From Vibrio casei (GTDB lineage: Bacteria > Pseudomonadota > Gammaproteobacteria > Enterobacterales > Vibrionaceae), in the NCBI RefSeq assembly GCF_002218025.2, contig NZ_AP018680.1, positions 1,426,001-1,490,000 on the forward strand: DNA of 64,000 nucleotides, in the 5' to 3' direction. Numbering within the stretch: the stretch's first letter is position 1; every line of letters begins with the position of its first letter. Shown here piece by piece: positions 59,799-64,000 of the stretch. Below the pieces are notes generated by a model that saw only the letters and a program-made list of their open reading frames with translations, searched no databases and had not been told where the DNA came from. The position numbers and the translations under genes were made by a program.

Positions 59799-59983
59799 GC
59801 ACTTCCCTTTAATCATTGCGATGAAAATTAACAACTTAATGATAGTAGATGAGACAATTAAAAATTGATATGACAAATATGTGAAGTCATGATCATAAGA
59901 CATGTAATTGAAAAACCATTTAACTTCGCATATTGAAGTAAACCTATTACAATATCTACGTTTTCCAACTGAATGAATTGCAC

Positions 59984-60706
59984 GTGAAATTAAGCAAAAG
60001 ACTAAAGAAAATTGATGAAATGGTAACCGGTGATTATGATCATATTTGGGATTGTTGCTGCGATCATGGCTTTCTTGGCGCGACTTTATTAGAAAGGCAA
60101 GCCGCAGATAATATTCATTTTGTTGATATTGTGCCTAAACTGATTCAAAACGTAACGATTCAATTACAGCAATTTTACCCTAACCCCAAATCAACCTGGT
60201 ATACACACTGTTTAGATATCACCAATTTGCCATTAGATCATTATGACGGAAAACATCTGATCATTATTGCCGGTGTAGGTGGGGATTTGATAACAACATT
60301 TATGAATGCATTACATAAAAAATATACCCTATTGAATATCGATTTTTTAATTTGCCCTGTTTATCAGCAATATACTGTTCGAAAAGAACTCAAAACATTG
60401 GATCTACTCTTGCTAGATGAAGCGCTCATCGAAGAAAATCAACGCTTTTACGAGGTCATATTACTTTCTAACCAAACTCCGGCGAATGGTTCTGGTTCTG
60501 CTACAGGAATTAACACACAACTAAAGCAGGTGAGTTTGGTGGGAGACAAAATTTGGCATGCATATACAAAACAGCAACAAACCATTGCACAGCAGTACTT
60601 GCATAAAACAATTCAACATTATCAGAGAATGCTTTTAAACCAACCCGATATAATTCAACCCATCATCGACCTTTACAACGATGTTAAAATTAAAATCTTA
60701 TTTTAA
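59984..60706 (+). CDS. trmK: tRNA (adenine-22-N1)-methyltransferase TrmK family
   Basis: 240 residues from the GTG at 59984 (a TTG at 59978 is in frame). SAM-binding motif I reads WDCCCDHGFLG, with the HFVDIVP strand after it and AGVGGDL as motif IV region. These match TrmK of Vibrio rather than the shorter Bacillus form. Methylates A22 of some tRNAs. SD weak. Single gene. Confidence 0.82.
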   Translation: MKLSKRLKKIDEMVTGDYDHIWDCCCDHGFLGATLLERQAADNIHFVDIVPKLIQNVTIQLQQFYPNPKSTWYTHCLDITNLPLDHYDGKHLIIIAGVGGDLITTFMNALHKKYTLLNIDFLICPVYQQYTVRKELKTLDLLLLDEALIEENQRFYEVILLSNQTPANGSGSATGINTQLKQVSLVGDKIWHAYTKQQQTIAQQYLHKTIQHYQRMLLNQPDIIQPIIDLYNDVKIKILF

Positions 60707-60745
60707 TCAAAAGATTGCAATGAACCATGAACAATACTGACCAAT

Positions 60746-61048
60746 TTACATCTGTTCTGAACGTTCCGTTTTACATTCATACGAGCCCATCTCAAACTCA
60801 CGACAAATCCATGGGCGATTTTCATAAATAGTACACATATAGGTTTCACGATCTAAAGCGGAACACCAGCCATCATCAAGTCGAAGCATGGTTTCACCAC
60901 CCCACTTATCATAAGCAATATGTTCCTCAGGCACACCAGTGTCCGTAATTATCATCACTTCCAGCCGACAACAGCATGCATGGCAAGTTGAACATGTTAG
61001 CTCTGGATGAGGCACAGGCTCGATAATATTTTTTATATTTAAAGTCAT
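60746..61048 (-). CDS. YkgJ-family cysteine-cluster protein
   Basis: About 100 residues from the ATG at 61048; ATGs at 61078 and 61180 are in frame and none has a good SD, so the start is uncertain. Eight Cys residues are present, with the cluster CSTCHACCCRLEV near the N-terminus and CTIYENRPWICREFEMG further on, the UPF0153/YkgJ pattern. Likely binds zinc or an iron-sulfur cluster. Function unknown. Confidence 0.78.
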   Translation of the reverse strand: MTLNIKNIIEPVPHPELTCSTCHACCCRLEVMIITDTGVPEEHIAYDKWGGETMLRLDDGWCSALDRETYMCTIYENRPWICREFEMGSYECKTERSEQM

Positions 61049-61422
61049 AAGGTACTGTATTAGGTTTAATTGTCGCATGTTACGCGAATAAAACCGTGAA
61101 TTACATGGTTTAGTATCAAATTTCTTCTGAAAATTTACTATCTCTTTCCAAAAAGCATTTACGTTATTTTCTATTAACACACAGAATAGAGTAATTTTAC
61201 TTAATCAAATCGATAATTAATGCATTACCTATAAAAATCACTTATCTCGTCCTCTCAATTAATGAGAAAAATGTATTACTTATAAATTTATGTTTATGCT
61301 TGTATAAAAACGCTCAAAACATGCCCCTAAAATAATCTATACTTATAGAAAAATAAATATAATTAACATTGTTATCGAGCGTTTAATTAAAATCTAATAA
61401 TTAGATCATTTTATTAATTTTA

Positions 61423-61836
61423 CTACCGTTGAAACTCACCCGCCCTCTCTGGTTGATAAGTAATATCCATAATTTTCACTTCAATTACTCCTCCATCTGG
61501 TTTTGGCCAGTTAATTTCATCACCTTGAGAAAGGCCAAGTAAAGCACTCCCTACAGGGGCTAAAATTGAGACCGTACTCCCGCTCACACCAACGTCCTTA
61601 GGATATACAAGAGTCCGTTCAAACTCACTATTTGATGACTTTACAGAAAACCTTACAGTAGAGTTCATCGTCACGATGGTCGAAGGCATATCAGTAGGGT
61701 CAACAACATTAGCCCGGGCTAATTCAGCTTCCAACTCCTCAACACCTACTAGATCATTTTTTGGTAAAGAATCAATCAACTTATATAATCGTTCTGAATC
61801 CAACGAAGATATTGTTATTTCAGGTCTGTTTTTCAT
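61423..61836 (-). CDS. rnk: Nucleoside diphosphate kinase regulator Rnk (GreA/GreB family)
   Basis: 137 residues: a short N-terminal coiled coil (8-45) and a C-terminal GreA-like FKBP-type domain with TLVYPKD and LAPVGSALLGLSQGD. It lacks the long Gre coiled coil, as Rnk does. Binds RNA polymerase. Single gene. Confidence 0.93.
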   Translation of the reverse strand: MKNRPEITISSLDSERLYKLIDSLPKNDLVGVEELEAELARANVVDPTDMPSTIVTMNSTVRFSVKSSNSEFERTLVYPKDVGVSGSTVSILAPVGSALLGLSQGDEINWPKPDGGVIEVKIMDITYQPERAGEFQR

Positions 61837-62252
61837 ATTTCCTCTTAAACATATTTATAAAAAATACAAATCACTCTTCCATATTAAACAAAAAATTCAT
61901 TCATATTTATTTAATATAAAACATGCAACTACTCAAGATTAATTTAAAACCAACTCTATGAAATGTAAATCTACACCAAGGCTCTCATTCATCTGCACCT
62001 AATATCGCTATCTTAAATAGCTCAATATCTATAAATAAAAACCAACCATAGGGTTACAGTCGTTTCTTGATGATAAAAAGATTACACTGTTCTTCATCAT
62101 TTGTCTCAGTGTGTCCCCTGCTTCAAGTCTCACTTTTAGTGATATAAAAACGATAACTTCAGCGAACAAGATCTCACTGACTCATATTGCCACAATCATA
62201 TTGATTTGCAGCAAAAAAGAATGATGAGATAGAGAATATGATTTTCAGGTAT
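61837..62252. other. Non-coding gap between rnk and rplT
   Basis: About 415 bp. It holds the rnk promoter on the minus strand and otherwise AT-rich sequence. No ORF with a start and SD, and no strong hairpin apart from the rplT terminator at its right edge. In many vibrios the integron integrase gene lies next to rplT; none is present here. Confidence 0.5.
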
Positions 62253-62282
62253 AAAAAAAGGCAGACTACAGTCTGCCTTTTC
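62253..62282 (-). terminator. Intrinsic terminator of rplT
   Basis: AAAGGCAGAC / GTCTGCCTTT stem with a 4-nt loop, followed by a long T run on the minus strand, 22 bases after the rplT stop. Confidence 0.9.
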
Positions 62283-62304
62283 AATATAGCTTCTACTGTT
62301 CTAA

Positions 62305-62658
62305 TTAAAGAGCAGATTTCGCTTTTTCAACGAGTACTGCAAATGCAACTTTGTCGAATACAGCGATATCAGCAAGGATCTTACGATCGATCTCGATAGA
62401 TGCTTTCTTAAGACCGTTAATGAAACGGCTGTAAGATAGACCATTTTGACGAGATGCAGCGTTAATACGAGCAATCCACAATTGACGGAACGTACGCTTT
62501 TTATTGCGACGGTCACGGTATGCGTATTGACCAGCTTTAGTAACTGCTTGAAAAGCTACGCGGTAAACACGTGAACGTGCTCCGTAGTAACCTTTAGCTT
62601 GCTTTAGAACTTTCTTATGACGTGCACGAGCTTGTACACCACGTTTTACGCGAGGCAT
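62305..62658 (-). CDS. rplT: 50S ribosomal protein L20
   Basis: 117 residues, full length, with the basic N-terminus [19 protein letters not shown] and the conserved [20 protein letters not shown]. 23S rRNA-binding assembly protein and autoregulator of the rpmI-rplT operon in E. coli. 36 bp after rpmI. Confidence 0.98.
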   Translation of the reverse strand: MPRVKRGVQARARHKKVLKQAKGYYGARSRVYRVAFQAVTKAGQYAYRDRRNKKRTFRQLWIARINAASRQNGLSYSRFINGLKKASIEIDRKILADIAVFDKVAFAVLVEKAKSAL

Positions 62659-62694
62659 TATGCTTCTCCTAAACTAATAAATAAACTAAAAAAA

Positions 62695-62889
62695 TTAAGC
62701 GTATGGAAGCATACGAACAACACCAGCTACTTCACATTTAGGAAGAAGTGAGTTTGGACGAAGCTGACGCTTGTTTTTAGTAGTACGTTTAGTCAGGATG
62801 TGACGTTTTGTAGCGTGCTTGAATTTAAAGCCGCCACCAGTTTTTTTGAAACGCTTCGCAGCGCCTCGGTTTGTTTTCATCTTAGGCAT
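62695..62889 (-). CDS. rpmI: 50S ribosomal protein L35
   Basis: 64 residues, [18 protein letters not shown] and the basic [17 protein letters not shown] block. Forms an operon with rplT. Confidence 0.98.
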   Translation of the reverse strand: MPKMKTNRGAAKRFKKTGGGFKFKHATKRHILTKRTTKNKRQLRPNSLLPKCEVAGVVRMLPYA

Positions 62890-62998
62890 GATGAATAACT
62901 CCGCATTGTTATGTATTAATCGTTCTACGTGCTAAAAATAGCTTCAATAAACGCAGTGTTAATAAACATATCGGTTAATAATATGTAATTAGGGCGAA

Positions 62999-63040
62999 TA
63001 AAACCTCTCTACCTAACCTATTACAGTAGGCAGTGAGGTC
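62999..63040 (-). terminator. Hairpin between infC and rpmI, possible attenuator
   Basis: On the minus strand ACCTCACTGCCTAC pairs, with two or three mismatches or wobbles, with GTTAGGTAGAGAGGT across a short loop, followed by TTTTATT. It lies about 20 bases after the infC stop and 110 before rpmI. It could reduce read-through or be part of L20 control. Confidence 0.6.
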
Positions 63041-63061
63041 TCATTACTTGTAGGCCTTTAA

Positions 63062-63613
63062 TTACTTCTTCTTCGGCGCCAATACCATGATCATTTGACG
63101 ACCTTCTATACGCGTTGGGAAAGACTCAACCACTGCTAACTCATCAGTGTCCGCTTTCAAACGGTTTAGAACGTCCACGCCAATGTCAGGGTGGGCCATT
63201 TCACGGCCACGGAAGCGAATAGTTACTTTCACTTTGTTGCCGTCTTCAAGGAAACCTGTCAGGTTGCGTAGTTTTACCTGATAGTCTCCGATATCAGTCC
63301 CAGGACGGAATTTTATTTCCTTAATCTGGACCTGTTTTTGCTTCTTCTTCTGCTCTTTAGCAGCTTTGCTCTTTTCAAAGAGGAATTTACCATAGTCCAT
63401 CACACGACAGACTGGTGGTTCAGCGTTTGGACTGATTTCTACCAAGTCCATACCAGCTTCAACAGCTGCTTCTAGGGCGTCTTCAACAGATACTACACCA
63501 ACGGGTTCACCGTCTGCACCTGTTAAACGTACTTCTTTAACGCCGCGAATTTCATCGTTTAAACGATGCTGGTTTTGCTTGGCCGGTTGTTGGCCTTTTC
63601 TTCCGCCTTTAAT
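63062..63613 (-). CDS. infC: Translation initiation factor IF-3, with ATT start codon
   Basis: 183 residues when started at ATT 63613 (reads [23 protein letters not shown] after the first residue). GGAGG lies eight bases upstream. ATT is the conserved, rare start of gammaproteobacterial infC. IF3 discriminates against non-standard start codons and so represses its own translation (established for E. coli). The first internal ATG (63451) would lose the N-domain, so it is not the start. The SD lies inside the last codons of thrS, 3 bp away. Confidence 0.95.
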   Translation of the reverse strand: MKGGRKGQQPAKQNQHRLNDEIRGVKEVRLTGADGEPVGVVSVEDALEAAVEAGMDLVEISPNAEPPVCRVMDYGKFLFEKSKAAKEQKKKQKQVQIKEIKFRPGTDIGDYQVKLRNLTGFLEDGNKVKVTIRFRGREMAHPDIGVDVLNRLKADTDELAVVESFPTRIEGRQMIMVLAPKKK

Positions 63614-63616
63614 AGG

Positions 63617-64000
63617 TTATTCCTCCAGATTGAGCTTACGGCTTGAAACATCGGCGTGAAGATAAGAAATGAAATCTTCAACTTTGAATTTACCGAGATC
63701 CTTGCCTTTTCGTGTACGTACTGCAATTTCGCCAGCTTCCATTTCTTGGTCACCACAAACAAGCATATAAGGCACACGCTTTAAAGTATGTTCGCGGATT
63801 TTAAAGCCAATCTTCTCATTTCTCAAGTCCGCTTTTACTTTAAAGCCAGATTTTTGCAATTTTTGTGCAACTTGTTGCACATAATCAGCCTGTTTATCGG
63901 TAATTCCCGTGATGACAGCCTGTTCCGGTGCCAACCAAGTTGGGAAAAAACCAGCATATTCTTCGATCAAGATACCGATGAAACGCTCTAGTGAACCTAA
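63617..64000 (-). CDS. thrS: Threonyl-tRNA synthetase, C-terminal fragment
   Basis: The last 127 codons of thrS; the gene runs off the right edge. Contains motif 3 end [20 protein letters not shown] and the anticodon-binding domain. First gene of the thrS-infC-rpmI-rplT cluster. Confidence 0.95.
   Translation of the reverse strand, partial: LGSLERFIGILIEEYAGFFPTWLAPEQAVITGITDKQADYVQQVAQKLQKSGFKVKADLRNEKIGFKIREHTLKRVPYMLVCGDQEMEAGEIAVRTRKGKDLGKFKVEDFISYLHADVSSRKLNLEE

Overview
The window is a low-GC gammaproteobacterial chromosome segment, best explained as a member of the Vibrionaceae. This rests on the housekeeping order and protein sequences: prc-proQ-msrC facing letA-letB-rsmF, aroH-yajQ, hrpA, sbcB-yohJK-cdd, purT, pheST, and rplT-rpmI-infC-thrS. 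No rRNA, tRNA or CRISPR array was seen. Most genes are complete. The two window ends cut pepN (left) and thrS (right).

Region 1 (1-15 kb): the start of pepN, a secreted lipocalin-like unknown, the periplasmic protease Prc, the RNA chaperone ProQ, and MsrC. Opposite them lie an ABC exporter and the LetA/LetB (YebS/YebT) inter-membrane lipid transport pair. The 16S rRNA methyltransferase gene rsmF follows but is broken near its 3' end by an IS110/IS1111-type element of about 1.55 kb with 11-bp terminal inverted repeats. Its displaced last codons lie intact beyond the element. A periplasmic cyclohexadienyl-dehydratase-like protein follows.

Region 2 (15-33.9 kb): mostly ordinary chromosomal genes, including a CvfB-like S1 protein, gdhA, a hot-dog thioesterase-like protein, a stand-alone degenerate PEP-synthase barrel, aroH, yajQ, a LysE-type exporter, an M32 carboxypeptidase, EcsC, a small outer-membrane barrel, hrpA, a TauE/SafE protein, a TerB-like protein, and a divergent LysR / metallo-beta-lactamase-fold pair.

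Region 3 (33.9-43.4 kb) is the accessory core. I read it as an integron cassette array without an integrase (a CALIN). Four attC sites and one degenerate attC-like site all point to the minus strand. The cassettes carry (i) a HEPN-like protein with an R-N-x3-H motif, (ii) a translationally coupled pair made of a PD-(D/E)XK-like protein and a membrane-anchored coiled-coil protein, and (iii) a DoxX-family membrane protein. Three insertion sequences have each split one cassette gene: an IS3-family element of 1630 bp and two inverted sister IS3 elements of 1243 bp. In all three cases, removing the IS (and one copy of the 3-bp target duplication where present) restores an uninterrupted frame. A fourth element, an IS91-like unit pairing a tyrosine recombinase with an HUH transposase, sits in the middle.

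Region 4 (43.4-64 kb): sbcB, the LrgA/LrgB-like pair yohJK, cdd, purT with a PurR-like box, tpm, ihfA, an orphan OppA-like binding protein placed between ihfA and pheST, an aldose dehydrogenase, a secreted SurE-like protein, SIMPL and GFA proteins, TrmK, a cysteine-cluster protein, Rnk, and the rplT-rpmI-infC-thrS translation cluster, where infC uses an ATT start.

Family assignments come from reading the protein sequences. No database search was run, and statements about homologues rest on recalled family knowledge.
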